DNA of 64,000 nucleotides from Campylorhamphus procurvoides (GCA_013396655.1 WBMV01000007.1:186001-250000), one strand, 5' to 3'. Positions 11,601 to 22,197 are shown, counted from the stretch's first letter. Translations and numbers: made by a program. Notes: generated from the sequence alone by a model not told the origin.

Positions 11601-14600
11601 TAAAGATAATCACTTTTCGGAAGGTAATCTAAGTGAGGAGGGAGAGTTTTGTTTTCTGTACTATATGTTAATCAGCACACTTCTCAAAGAGACCATTGAT
11701 GAATAAAGAATGAATGCAGAGGTAAACATTTGGCTTTTGAAACCTAAATTTGATTAACAAATACCTCACCCCATGTTATGTGTGAGAGAGAGAAAAATAA
11801 GATGATCACATCTATAATAGGAATCCTGAATTGTCCCATTATGTCTTAGTCTTTGCAGAAGTACGTATCTTTGGGGGCTTATTTGTTTCTGAAGAGATGA
11901 TCTAATGTGAAATGTATGTGCTGGTACCAATGCACAGAACACCTACCTCAGTAAAACATAATGAACTGGCAAAGCGCTGTTGTCTGGGGGGGCTGGGTGG
12001 GGGAAAGGGGCTGCGCCAGTAGAAGGTTTTGGCAGCTGAATGTGCATATATTTTGCTGTGGCTCAGAGCCATAGAAACAAGCCATTTCTCATCAATGGTA
12101 CTTTATCACCTGCAGCCAGCCAGAGGAGGAATAGAGTTTCTGGCACAAGCGTTTCTTCAGAAATGAAAAAAAAGTTCTGCCTGTTCATGGCTGTAACCTA
12201 CCTCACAGTCTGCACGTTCAACCCTCCCGCCCCCAAACCACCGCAGCCTGGCTCTGCTCTTGTTCTTAATGAATAGCTTTCATCTGATTGCTCTAGGTCT
12301 CGCAAAATCTGTGGGATAGTCCTGAGAGGGAGCCCCTTCTGTGTTTGCTTTTCAGCATACTTTGTCCCTGAATCCCATAAAGCAAAGCTTAAGGTCCCAC
12401 GCATGTTTTCCCAGCTTCTATGAATGCACAATTATCATACTTTTCATGGAAACCAGGCATTTGCATGGGAAAATGACTCACAGGAAATATTTATTTGCAT
12501 AGAAACTTGTCAGATCTGCACAAGCTACTGCAATAACTGCATGTGAAAAGGTAGATGCAAAGTTATTCACACACTTGCTTTATTCATACATAACTGGAAA
12601 CATAAACTGAACAAGTCTGTGGGGATAAGCCTAACCTCTCCTATTCTGAGCCTGATAAATTACTATCCTTGACCCCCAAGCAGCAAACGTGCTCTGAGTC
12701 ATTTTGCCTTCCCACTCTCAAAGAGCAGGAACCAGCCTGAACCTCACTCAGCTTGGAGGGGGGTGTGGTGTGGGGGAAGTAAAATGAGGCTTATTTCACT
12801 GCCTTTCCTCAGATTATGATTCTCCTGATGTTATTAAAAGCCTGTGGGAATTCCAGGTAAGAACTCCAGGACTCAGTTCTTTATTTGCCCTCATATAAAT
12901 CCTTCTCATTTTAAAATCCCACAATTCGCTTGCAAATGTTTGTTATGCTCCACTTAGCTGGAGATTTATTCTTGGAAGTTCAGTTGCCTTCTGCCTACCC
13001 AGTGATTTATTCTGGATTTCAGCTGTGTAAATAGCCTCCTGCTCTGCCACAGCTCCTACCTGGAGACTGGTTTCAAACATGTCATGTTAGGAGGCTGGGG
13101 CTTGACAGATGTAAAGAGTTATGATGCAGTTTCAACAAAGCTGTCTTGCAAAACTTTTGACAAAAGGTTACACATTATTTGCATATGATTCAGGAATGAG
13201 CCATTTTTTTACGGGATATACAAATTTAGTTTTTACAGAAGGCTGTGCCCTTGGCATGCCACCCTAGCTCTAGGCTTAAGCAGTCAGCGGATAAACACAC
13301 CATGCCAGGATCTGGACAAGTCCCCAGCCCTGTCAGAGAGCTCTGAAATCCTGGTAGCCATCTTATGAGTGGGTGGAGGTAGTGGAGAAAGCAAACAGAG
13401 TGTTTAGTTGGGGTTTTTTGAGGTTTGGTGCTTTTCTTCTTCTGGTCAGGTTTTGTCCTTTTATTTTTCTTTTTTTTCTTTTTCTTTTTTTTTTAAATTC
13501 CTATCTAAGAGTATTAGTTTAACCTGTACATCACTTGGCAAGTCCAGCTGGGGTGGGAGGGTGGCAGAAGCAGAGAATGGGCAGACACAAAGGCTGGCAC
13601 TGCTGTCCACAGACAGAAGCGCAGGGTTGCCCCCAGTGCAGAGGTAACACCTGCAAGGCTGCGTCTACAGCAATGTGCTTTCCTTTCTTATCCTCCCAGG
13701 ACTTCCACTGCTTTCTCCCTAAGACCTCCTGGCTTAACAGCCTCCTAAGAACCTGCCTTTCTGTCCCCGCTTTCTTGCTCCCCTGCCATCTCCACTCTGT
13801 TCTTCCCACTGCCTTACTTTCTCACCTCCATCCCTGGTGCCTGCCCCTGGGACAGGACCCACAGAGTGCCCTGACATGTGTGATCAGGGTGCACTTTCAC
13901 TGGGTACTGCAGCAAGTGGCTTTGCTCTTTCTCCTGCCCTTTAGCAGGCAAATTGTGAGGAGGTGTTGGGTGACCGCCCTGCCTCCAGCTGAGGCAGGCT
14001 CCAGTGGATGGCCCTTCTGCTGCTGCAGCTGGGCAGAGGGCTTGGTGCCTGCCCTACAGCTTCCCCAGGCCAGCCCAAACCCTGGCCCCAAACCCAGCTA
14101 CCGACTCAGCATGAATCACTGGCTCCCTAGGGAAACACAGCCACATCTGGGGAGGAATACGGCACTTGTTTGCCCATACCCTTCTAGCCCACGTAAAAGC
14201 GTGGTGTTGCTGGAGTGATTCATGTCTCTGACAGTAACATCTGCCCCTTTGACTAAGTCACTTTAAAAGATATGTGGAGATTACGGATTATTTGATCATC
14301 TTTCTCTCGACATAGAGAAGAGAGAAGCATTTCTTTAAAGCAAGCTATTGTAATAATCACAGCTAATAAATCTGAGAGAATCAGCATTGTTTGGTTTAAA
14401 ATTACTGGAGGCTCACATTCAATCCTACAACAGAGGACCACAGAGACTATTACATGTCAGTAGCTCTGAGACAAGTGACAAACAATTAAAAATATAATTA
14501 CAAGTTCCTTACCAGAAGATTGGTGACTAGGTGTCATCATGGAAATCTGAGCACGACAGAATGTTTTACTGTCCAATAACTCTGGGAATTAAAAAGAAGA

Positions 14601-17600
14601 CATTTAAACTAATAGCCTCAGACAACAATAAAACCATGTCAGACATGCATGAAGTATTGTGATGTTAGTTACCTACTGTGCTACCATAGCCACTGTCATA
14701 CAGATAATTCTCTTCTTTCCAAGACACCATTAGTGATGGATCTGAAAATAAAGGACCAAAAGGAAAATCAGATCACTAAGGAACATTTTTTTAGCACAGA
14801 GATGAATACTGAGCACAGAGGAAATCAGAAATGTGAAAAGAAAAAAAAAAAGCTGTGAAGGGAACCAAGAAGTGAAGGGGCTATGCACAAAATTATTTCC
14901 TTTCACTCAGATTATGGGTGGGGTTTTGCATATTCAGGCAAACATATTTACATAAAGCACCAACTTTTAGAAATAATGTAGTCTGCTCTTCCTTTTCCTG
15001 ACTAATAGATCATTTATGCCTGGCCTTGAAGGAGGTTTCCTATGCCAGATCAACTTTAATTCTACTCAATCCAGTCCCGAATTCTCAGTCCCTGATTATT
15101 ATGACAGCGTGTTGGTGCCATAGAGATGAAAGTGTTCTCAAATATATTGTAAAACAGAAGGATGTTTATGATGAGTATTTATTTCTATAATGGTAGAACT
15201 CGAAAGTCATCTCTGAAACAGAGCTTCATGTTTAAGCACATAGTGAGAAACATCAAAGCCTAATCCTAGATGAAGGACCATTTTATTCCAGGCACGTCAA
15301 GTCGCTTCCTTAACCTAAAACCACCTTCCTGATTAGAGAGGATTAGTTTTCAGTGACCTTCTGGTCATATGGATCAATATAAGCAGAACAGAAGTATTGT
15401 CTTTATGATGTGTGTTGATCTGGAAATTACTATCTTCACAGTGATTTTTGAGGTCAGAAGTCTCAAAAATCTCTTTTTCTTTTGAAACTAGGTCAGAAAG
15501 GATGAGATACAAGGTTCAAATCTAGGTGACGACTAATTTTTTGCATGTTCATATAAATGAAATCAAAAAACCAAAAATGAGTTATAGCTAAATAATCATG
15601 TTTGGCTGAGTTACCACTTAAGACACAGGCATTTAGCAGGCATGTTAACTAATAGCTGCATGTTTGGGCACCCAGGGCTTGCGTTCCTACAATAGCACAC
15701 ACCCTTTGCTTGCTTAGACACCTGATCTGCCTAATGTTGCCTCTGAAAACAAACCTTACCCAGCCAGAACACGGGGAGACAGCTTTTCTTCCCCTTTTGG
15801 CCTTTTTCAGCATGTCCTTGCAACTGTGATGGTTTGCTAGAATGAGGGAGGTTTCTCCTAAAAACCACCAGCCCTTTCCCTACTGGCTCACAGGGAGTAT
15901 CTTTCCCAGCAGACCCCATCCACCATTCCTGCTCCTCCCCGTGCAGAAACCAAACCCACTCCCACTGCCCGTGGTCAGCATTACCAGAGCCCCACCACAC
16001 CCCTCCTGATTCAGCACATCTAGGACAACCATCCATCTGTCAGTCCTTTCCAGGATGTGCAGTTGAGGTACTTTGCCCTGCACTGTGTATCTCTAGCAGT
16101 AGGAGGAAATAATATTATACCAAGCTCTCATAAATCAGGACTTAAAGGATTACTGGAGTTACCTCTATGGCGAGCAGCGAGGCTGCCACATGAGCATCAC
16201 CCACACCATGCAGGCACAGGCAAGGAGTGGATTGCAGACTGCAAATCTTGCCTGCTGCAAGGAGAAGGTGAATAGGTCCCTGGCTGGAGAGGCTGGGCTC
16301 CTACAGGTTTGTTCAATAAACTGCCTGATAGTATTTGTCGGAAATGCCACCTGCAACAAATCTGTATTTGTCCTGCCAAGAGATGTTAAAACGTGGCTCA
16401 TGAATACAGCCACATACAAAGAGGCTGGGACTAGTGGGACAGAGAGTGTTTGGATATGGACAGACAAGGACAGACAGTGCTCTAGCAAAGGAACCAGGAA
16501 AATATTCATGCTGAAGAGGATGGTTGAACCAAGCTGAAGTTCCTTCCTCAGTGAAACAAAGTGGAAAGGGATCTCACAATGAACATGCTAGGAAAAAAGG
16601 CTTCAACAGGAAAAATGCAGATTTGATGGAACGAAAATACTGCCTATATTTCAGTTTCATTGAAACATATGAAGAAATAGAAATGTAATTTTTTTTTTTC
16701 TCTCCAAGTTGTTTGGTTGGGAAATTTTCTAGCATTTCAGACATTAACAGCATTACACAACAAAGTTTTTTGATTTGTTTTGGTTTGGTTTGGGGTTTTT
16801 TTTAACTGGGCTTATCGTTAAAATAGCAGTTTTGAAATCTGGTGAATGAAGCATAGAATGAGGTCCCCTACAAAGCTGCATTCATTGAGCACTGCAAATG
16901 ATTCCAAATCTGAATATTAGTGTAGACTGCTGATATTGGAGATGTCTTCCAGGAAAAGTGGCCACATGACATGCATGTGATATTACCCAAAACTCCAGAA
17001 GGAGACACTGACTGACATTTGCACCACGTCCTTAATTCTGCATGATATACTTTCCATTTTATTTAGTGTCATTTTGATATGTGTCTCTTGGAATGAACAG
17101 TTTCCCCTTTTTGTCACCATTAGAAGACAAGTTACCCAACTGTCACTCACCTGTTTGCTCTGTCTTCACAATGACATTATGAGATTGGTACATGTCACTT
17201 CCACACTGGCCTGCAAGAAAGCAAATGGCAGGTGAGATATATGAGAATGGTCACAGAAGAATCGAAGGTATTAGCTACAAGCAACTTCTACACCTGTGCC
17301 AGAGGGCTAGTTTTGGAGCAGGAAACATACCCTTTCCTCTTGGTCCCACAGACTTCTGTCTGAAGTCCTATCTTAGAAATTCAGCAATATAGTAAATATA
17401 AAAGCTATAAGCAGAATAACAAGCAAAGCAATTACGATCTGCCAAGTAGGTCTCTGGCAAATGTAAGTGACTTCTGAAGATCTCAGAATTCAGTGCACTG
17501 TTCATGTGTCTCTGTCTAATATCTATTTACCATTCCATTTTAGGTGCTGAAGGTTGCTGTAAAGCAATTGCCCTGCTGTCCCAGCTGCCTGAGTGAACTC

Positions 17601-20279
17601 CTGCAGGCTCATACTACACAGATGTTCCCCGTTGATATCAAACTCCTGGAAAGGTATGCAGGTGGCATCCAGCTGGTTGGTATCAAGGAGATGTTGCAGC
17701 CACTCCCAGACTTGAAACTTAGTCCAGTATTGAGGGTGTATTTCGTGCCACTGGGTTCCATAGAAGCTACTGGATACTGGAAAAGAAAAAAAGGTATTTA
17801 CTGTCTCTGTTAACATAATAGTCATCAACAATCAGCAATAAAGGTCTATGGCCAATTGCCTTGGAAGTCCACAGATCTAGATACTTTTGTCAGTCCATAA
17901 CACTGGCTCAACAGCTATCACTGGAGAAGATATTGTTGGGGGTTCTGCCTCAGTTTTCCAATTAAAAACTGGAAATTACATCATTACATATCTCTTGGCT
18001 GGTTTAAATTTGCAGGAATTAATTTATTAATGTTGCCTAAATACACCAAAATTATTTAACAGAAGACACCTTACAGAACTACTGTTGAAAAAGGATGTGT
18101 GGGAAAGTAATTTTAGCGCCTCAGAAACTGATGGAAAAGCCTTGCAAAATTCTCATAATGTTACATGGAGACTTTCTTTGAGGAAGAACTTAGAAGGGAC
18201 TGAATAAGCTAAGGCTCTGACGTCTTGCTCCACAGTAAAAGCCAGTGAGTATGGCCCACAGCTTCACGGCTGACTTGGCATTTGGATGAACACATGTTAT
18301 TGCTGTAGTAAGGTAAGGTGGTTTCTGAAGGTAGCTGTAAAACTGATTTTTAGTTATGGAAGCCACAATTTTCTTATTAGAATGTCTGAATCTTTTCTTG
18401 TCAGTCTTTCAAACTGTTCTCAGTCATATGTCATTGCGCGACAATAATTTACTTGTGCAAATAAAAGGAATTGTAGTCGGGACAGGATAATTATATAAGA
18501 TAAGAGCAAAGGCAGGACTGCTTTAGTCTGTCCTCACAGAGTTCAGTGCAATTTATTTCTTGGGAAAGGAGGCCAATGGAGTTGCTAGGCAGAAGTTATG
18601 GTGTGATAAAATGTTCACAAGTGCAAGGATTTAAGATTGAGGGAATGAGAGATTACAGGAGGAAAGTCTGCAGTAGTCCCATTCCAGGATATGACGACAC
18701 CAGTCATTCCCAGTCTCCCCTAGAAGATTAACCACATTGCTGTGAGAAACACTGACAGCACTGTGGATATTGCTGGAGGACCACAGTCAACAGAGTTGGC
18801 ACATTTTAGGAAATCACCTTCCCTCAGGTGCCAGTAGACTTCAGGTCTCCTCAGCTGAGATACAGGACACAGTGCTAGTTTTCAGGTAAACGCAAAAAAA
18901 GCAGTTACTTAGGGTTCTTTATCAATATTAGCCAATAAGGCCTGTGTCAGTAACTTAGGGAATTTGCAGGACTGTTTCGCATTCTCCTGTTGAAGGTTTT
19001 GGGGAATGAGTGTGGAAATGATTAAGAGTGTGATATGTCAGATTAAAAAGCTTTTACGGAGTGGTCAAGTATCCCCTGAAAAGGAGGCTGATGCGTATTA
19101 TCACTTCAGAAAGGGTAAAGTAATTCCTGAGACCACTAGAATGCCAATGTAAATGAAGATAGTTTTATGAGAGGAAAAGGCAGCTAAGTAAAAGTAAGTG
19201 AAGTGATGAATTATTGGATAGTCTGGTCTGACCTTTGAACTCCCTGTCCCTCTAAAATAGAAGTGACTCCTGAAGAGTTTCACACTGGAAATTTGAAAAG
19301 AGACCCCCACCGTTTCCCTTCACAAAATCCTGTGCAAAGTGAAACTAAGCCAGGTCTTTTTTCCTGTATGAATCTGTTGCAGACATGTCGGCACATTTAT
19401 TAAGCACATGTTGATGTATTCCAGTGTATTGAGAAATTGCACATAAAAGAGAACAAGAGTTTCACTGAGTGGGAACTTTCATTGTAAGTTTTGTTGCAGC
19501 ATTATTTGGATTAGAAGGACAACTGCATTATGTGTTTGTCTGCTTGGTTGTCCACTGAATAATGTAAAGAATTTTTAAATTATAGCAAGCACTATTTACA
19601 GAGAGAGATACGTTTATATATCTATTTTTTATACTGAGATAATATATATGAATACTTTTTATAGACACAGATATATAATCAGAAAACAAAAGTAAAAAGA
19701 AGGGAAAAAAAAAGAAAAGAATCTCAAGTTACAAGCTATCTAGCACTATAATGACTGCCTAATTAGAAAGCTATCTAGTAATTTGAGCTGGAAAAAACAA
19801 ATACAGTTAAATAGTAAAAAGACTGTTCTGAAAAGCCAGTGAGGTGATTAGCAGTGAAGAGTAATACAGGTTCAGAGGAGACGCAAGGGGTAAAGTGAGA
19901 GAGAAAGAATTCTGGACTGAGAAGAGAGACTTTTGGCACTTTCAACACAATTCGGTTTAAAGAAAAAGAGCCAGTAGGGAAATTAAAAATAAAATGGTCA
20001 CTTTTGCAAGTTAAGTTTTTTACAAATGAAATAACAAATGGAAATTTTTGTTACTAGAAGTAAAACTCCAATAAATTAGTGCTGCTGAAAAATAATACTT
20101 GTACATGCATAAAGGTGTAGCAGTCCCTTTCCCCCGGCTTCCCTGTAAAGAACATGGCTCAGAGTAGTCGAATTCCTCCTACCATTGCATGTGGAATAGC
20201 TGTCTGTCCAGGAAGGCTGCTGATGGAGTAGATTGCTGCTGGAATTGATACTCATTCTGCCAGCTCCTTCCAAAATCAT
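7892..20279 (-). CDS. EHF: EHF (ESE-3), epithelial ETS transcription factor, whole coding region in 8 exons
   Basis: Eight coding exons on the minus strand join as 20279-20183, 17776-17531, 17210-17151, 14741-14673, 14581-14513, 11495-11436, 9018-8823 and 7991-7892 (897 nt, 298 aa plus stop). Every intron is GT-AG and all phases match. Residues about 40-115 form a Pointed (SAM-like) domain, with WHEIHPQYW near 42-50 and VWEWLQHLL at 55-63. Residues about 203-289 form the ETS winged helix-turn-helix, with [10 protein letters not shown] at 207-216 and the recognition helix KLSRAMRYYYKRE at 260-272, including the two DNA-contacting arginines R263 and R266. The closest match I know is mammalian EHF (about 300 aa); the N-terminal MILEG, the DTNQLDA stretch and the C-terminal WRENEN separate it from ELF3 and ELF5. 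Known family role: a nuclear factor binding GGAA sites in epithelial genes. The linker is slightly shorter than in human. No disruption is seen. Confidence 0.96.
7992..8822 (-). other. EHF: EHF intron 8 (831 bp) with CA/TG microsatellite
   Basis: A short intron splitting the ETS recognition helix codons between M265 and Y267. The (TG)n tract at 8571-8610 reads as CA repeats in the transcript, about 212 bases after the 5' splice site. Nothing else was recognised. Confidence 0.85.
8571..8610. repeat. (TG)n microsatellite
   Basis: A run of TG dinucleotides broken by one TA and one TT step, about 40 bases. It lies inside EHF intron 8. Confidence 0.95.
8823..9018 (-). CDS. EHF: EHF exon 8: most of the ETS DNA-binding domain
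   Basis: A 196-nt exon encoding residues 201-266. It begins [20 protein letters not shown], continues through [20 protein letters not shown] and ends with the start of the recognition helix, [11 protein letters not shown]. The acceptor is CTTTCAG and the donor GTGAGC. It is near identical to mammalian EHF; D-to-E in LLNPEKN is one change. It ends in phase 2, so skipping it would shift the frame. Confidence 0.97.
9019..11435 (-). other. EHF: EHF intron 7 (2.4 kb)
   Basis: Intronic, between exons 7 and 8, with a CR1 fragment at 10159-10526. The remainder is AT-rich unique sequence with short A-rich stretches (for example near 9718-9745). No other gene was seen. Confidence 0.85.
10159..10526 (-). 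mobile_element. CR1 LINE fragment, 3' end region
   Basis: Read on plus it starts with AGGCATAGAATATCTCGAGTTGG, a diverged reverse complement of the CR1 3' end. It continues through the typical block ending near CTCTGCTGCTCCCCCTTGCGAAG and TCTCTTTCCAAGCTGAACA. The element is therefore on the minus strand, 5' truncated, non-coding and moderately old judging by its divergence. It sits inside EHF intron 7 in the same orientation as the gene. Confidence 0.8.
11436..11495 (-). CDS. EHF: EHF exon 7: linker before the ETS domain
   Basis: A 60-nt exon, phase 1 at both ends. The acceptor TTCCTGCAG comes before ACTCTTC and the donor is GTAAGT. It encodes [19 protein letters not shown] (residues 182-200), a basic, lysine-rich stretch ahead of the ETS domain. 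Only the final HTKKH(N) is strongly conserved with mammals; the rest is a fast-changing linker. Confidence 0.9.
12474..12500. promoter_or_regulatory. Candidate intronic enhancer core: AP-1, ETS and forkhead-like motifs
   Basis: TGACTCA (12474-12480, perfect AP-1) is followed directly by CAGGAAAT (ETS GGAA core) and TATTTATTTG (forkhead-like). Adjacent AP-1 and ETS sites are a known composite enhancer arrangement. That it acts on EHF is inference. Confidence 0.3.
13434..13497. repeat. Pyrimidine-rich (T/C) low-complexity tract
   Basis: Almost only T and C on the plus strand, with T runs up to 9; AG-rich on the EHF transcript strand. Inside intron 6. Confidence 0.8.
14513..14581 (-). CDS. EHF: EHF exon 6: linker
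   Basis: A 69-nt exon separated from exon 5 by an intron of only 91 bases. The acceptor is AATTCCCAG and the donor GTAAGG. It encodes [20 protein letters not shown] and SS (residues 159-180), plus the shared codons at each junction. [14 protein letters not shown] matches mammalian EHF; the tail after it is more variable. Confidence 0.92.
14582..14672 (-). other. EHF: EHF intron 5 (91 bp)
   Basis: A very short intron between two 69-nt exons. It has good GTAACT and TTCCCAG ends. Its size is near the lower limit for vertebrate introns. Confidence 0.88.
14673..14741 (-). CDS. EHF: EHF exon 5: linker
   Basis: A 69-nt exon, phase 1 at both ends. The acceptor TTTTCAG comes before ATCCATC and the donor is GTAACT. 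It encodes [19 protein letters not shown] and on to STV (residues 136-157). This matches the acidic, tyrosine-containing linker of EHF (PSIMNTWKDENYLYDTNYG in mammals). It was found by matching the protein and splice sites, as it is too short for an ORF call. Confidence 0.9.
14742..17150 (-). other. EHF: EHF intron 4 (2.4 kb)
   Basis: No recognisable repeat or exon, apart from T/G-rich sequence near 16764-16803. Overlapping ORFs near 16165-16537 on both strands show no family features. Confidence 0.8.
17151..17210 (-). CDS. EHF: EHF exon 4: linker with VKTE motif
   Basis: A 60-nt exon missed by simple ORF scanning. The acceptor TTGCAG comes before GCCAG and the donor is GTGAGT. It encodes [19 protein letters not shown] (residues 116-134), aligning with the human [20 protein letters not shown] region but one residue shorter. 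V129-K130-T131-E132 fits the sumoylation consensus (hydrophobic-K-x-E). It is 320 bases downstream of exon 3. Confidence 0.92.
17211..17530 (-). other. EHF: EHF intron 3 (320 bp)
   Basis: A short unique intron between the Pointed-domain exon and exon 4. Nothing else is recognised in it. Confidence 0.88.
17531..17776 (-). CDS. EHF: EHF exon 3: Pointed (PNT) domain
   Basis: This 246-nt exon, phase 1 at both ends, encodes residues 33-115. It holds nearly the whole Pointed domain: [20 protein letters not shown], then [20 protein letters not shown] and [17 protein letters not shown]. The acceptor is TTTTCCAG and the donor GTAAAT. PNT domains mediate protein contacts in ETS factors. This sequence is very close to mammalian EHF, with only scattered substitutions such as K-to-F after YWT and N-to-T before CIPF. 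Confidence 0.96.
17777..20182 (-). other. EHF: EHF intron 2 (2.4 kb)
   Basis: AT-rich unique intronic sequence between exons 2 and 3. No repeats were recognised except short A/T runs near 19560-19720. Confidence 0.85.
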
Positions 20280-20282
20280 GAT
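20183..20282 (-). CDS. EHF: EHF exon 2: start codon and N-terminus
   Basis: The acceptor TTACAG ends at 20283. The exon begins ATCATG, so the ATG at 20279-20277 is only three bases inside it. It encodes residues 1-32 (MILEGAGRM...WTDSYSTCN) plus the first base of codon 33, followed by donor GTAGGA. The intronic reading frame stays open upstream to another ATG at 20297, but that lies before the splice acceptor. The MILEG start matches the known EHF N-terminus, so this start is chosen. Confidence 0.93.
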
Positions 20283-20340
20283 CTGTAAGTGAATCAAACA
20301 GCTTGCTTAGTGAGCGGTGTCTAGTCCAAGAGGTAAATGG

Positions 20341-20359
20341 CAAAAAAAAAAAAAAAAAA
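20341..20359. repeat. Poly(A) tract
   Basis: An almost pure A run on plus (poly-T on the EHF strand), starting 59 bases upstream of the exon 2 acceptor on the transcript. Confidence 0.9.
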
Positions 20360-21343
20360 TCCACTGAAGGTGAAGAAAGGAGGCCAATTCCATTTGTAGA
20401 AGAAGATACAACTGAAATCAAGAACATGTTGACACAACCCCTTTTTCACTGCCACAAAATCTCCTTATGATAAACATTACCATGATTAATTTGCATATGC
20501 AAGAAGCAAGTTTCTACAGCTGCCCATCCATAAATGAATAATCTGTAATCAGAAAAGAAGCCGAATGAAAAGACAGAGCAATGTGACAGAGCAATACATG
20601 AAAACTGACAAGCTTTGAGAAATGAAATACCAACTAGTTTTACTTTTTTTATTTCACAAGAGAAATGTGATTTAAACTTTTTTTTTAGAGAGAGAGAGAC
20701 AGAAGGCTTTTAAATTATTGCAAATGAAGCTATACAGTCAACTACAAGCCACGCTCGGAAAATCCTTCACACAGTAGGACACACGTAATAATGCTACAGG
20801 GAGGAAGCGTTACAGGGAATATCTTGTCAGCTGACCCAGTTTCTTATCTGATCTGTGTCAGCAGTGTCTATAACACTACTTGTTAACAAATGTCACAGAT
20901 CACACATTTCAAATCACCAAAAACATCAGATGGTCAACAAACTTGTAAATGAGGCAGCCATTGTTGTAACAGAATTAGTATTTTGTAGTGACACCACCCT
21001 CAAGACAGAATTCCCTCTTTTAAGCAACACAAACTGTCTCTTCCATATATCTTAGCATTAGCACCATGAGAAAAATTGTGCTTTATTTTTTTATACCTAA
21101 AAACTCTCCCTACTCGTACGATATTTTAGAAAACGTCACATGCTTGTCACATGCTTGATCATTCGAGTGAAACTATACAAAATTCCCCAGTGACGGGTAT
21201 TCTTGATATTTTACATTATCTTTCAGTTGTTTAAAGTTGCAAAGTTTAAAAACATACATTATAACCATAGACATTATTTAAGAGATGGAGAAAATAATTT
21301 GTTAAACATTGTATAGGCTTTGGATTGTTATTCTTACATAAAT

Positions 21344-21358
21344 ACACACACACACACA
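21344..21358. repeat. (CA)n short microsatellite
   Basis: About seven CA units followed by an A-rich stretch with CAAAAAC-type steps to about 21380. Confidence 0.85.
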
Positions 21359-21835
21359 AAAACCCAACAAAAACAAACCATTGTTCAAAAATATTCTAAG
21401 TTGAAAGCCACAAAGTCTGTAAAAACAAAACGTTAGACATCAGGATGGCATGTGCATGCAACTAAACTGCACCCTGGAATTAAAAAGATTATGAAATACG
21501 ACATGGACTTGTGAAGGTTCAAGTCACCGGTCGTGGCTGTTTATCCACCGAGGCCAATGAAAAAGCTTCCATTGAGAACACTAGAAGAAAAGAGTCAATA
21601 GAAACACTTACACCCTTGGTTTTAAGGGTACAGCCCGAAAATGACCTAGGTTGATATTTTCCTCTGTAATTTAAAATAAATCACATAACGTGAAAGTTCT
21701 CTCCCATCTCTCTACCCCCCTATATATTTAGAATGGGAGAGGGAGAGAGAGGTTAGTGACAAGTCCTTAAAGAGCCAAAGCCTGAGGAAGTTTATCACAG
21801 GGAATTGGTGCTTAACAATATAAACTAGTTTAGAG

Positions 21836-21986
21836 GTTTTTAGGTTGTTTTTTTTGTTTGCTTTTGTTTGTTTGCTTGCTGGAATGGGAGGTGTGGTTTG
21901 GGTTTTTTTTATTTTTTTGGGTGAGGTTGGGGTTTTTTGTTGTTTTGGGGGTCCTTTTGGTTGTGGGCTTTTGGGGGGGTTTTGAT
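21836..21986. repeat. T/G-rich low-complexity region
   Basis: About 150 bases almost free of C, with many runs of T and G (TTTTTTGTTTGC, GGGGTTTTTTG, GGGGGGGTTTT). The other strand is correspondingly A/C-rich. Confidence 0.85.
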
Positions 21987-22152
21987 AGCTAAGTGAATGG
22001 CAAAATCAAACCATGGATGATTTAACAGTTGCTTTTCATTTTTTATTCTAACCAATTCAGTGATTCGGTGACCACTAGCAAGGAGAATTTAATTTCTCAT
22101 AGTAAGTATATGGGGTTGTAAAATACTAACAATTAAGAGAGATACGTATGAT

Positions 22153-22197
22153 ATGTACTGACCAAATAAAAGATGACTATCGTATTGGTCAGTACAT
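22153..22197. repeat. Perfect 13-bp inverted repeat with 19-base loop
   Basis: ATGTACTGACCAA at 22153-22165 is the exact reverse complement of TTGGTCAGTACAT at 22185-22197. No known element is recognised around it. Confidence 0.85.

Larger units (their letters stand above)
11496..14512 (-). other. EHF: EHF intron 6 (3.0 kb)
   Basis: Intronic. It holds an AP-1/ETS motif pair near 12474-12488, a pyrimidine-rich stretch at 13434-13497 and a GC-rich block at about 13535-14220 with a long chance-like ORF on plus. No exon-like segment matching EHF was found in it. Confidence 0.8.

Noticed and set aside
13535..14218. 227-codon plus-strand ORF as a real gene
   Set aside because: No domain, no splice context, antisense inside an EHF intron and in GC-rich sequence where stops are rare. 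Kept only as a composition finding.
16165..16537. Overlapping 114- and 115-codon ORFs on both strands in EHF intron 4
   Set aside because: Open frames on both strands with no domain match; no EHF exon is missing from the protein here.
20280..20297. Upstream in-frame ATG (MIHLQ) as the EHF start
   Set aside because: It lies before the exon 2 splice acceptor and would be intronic. The MILEG start agrees with known EHF.
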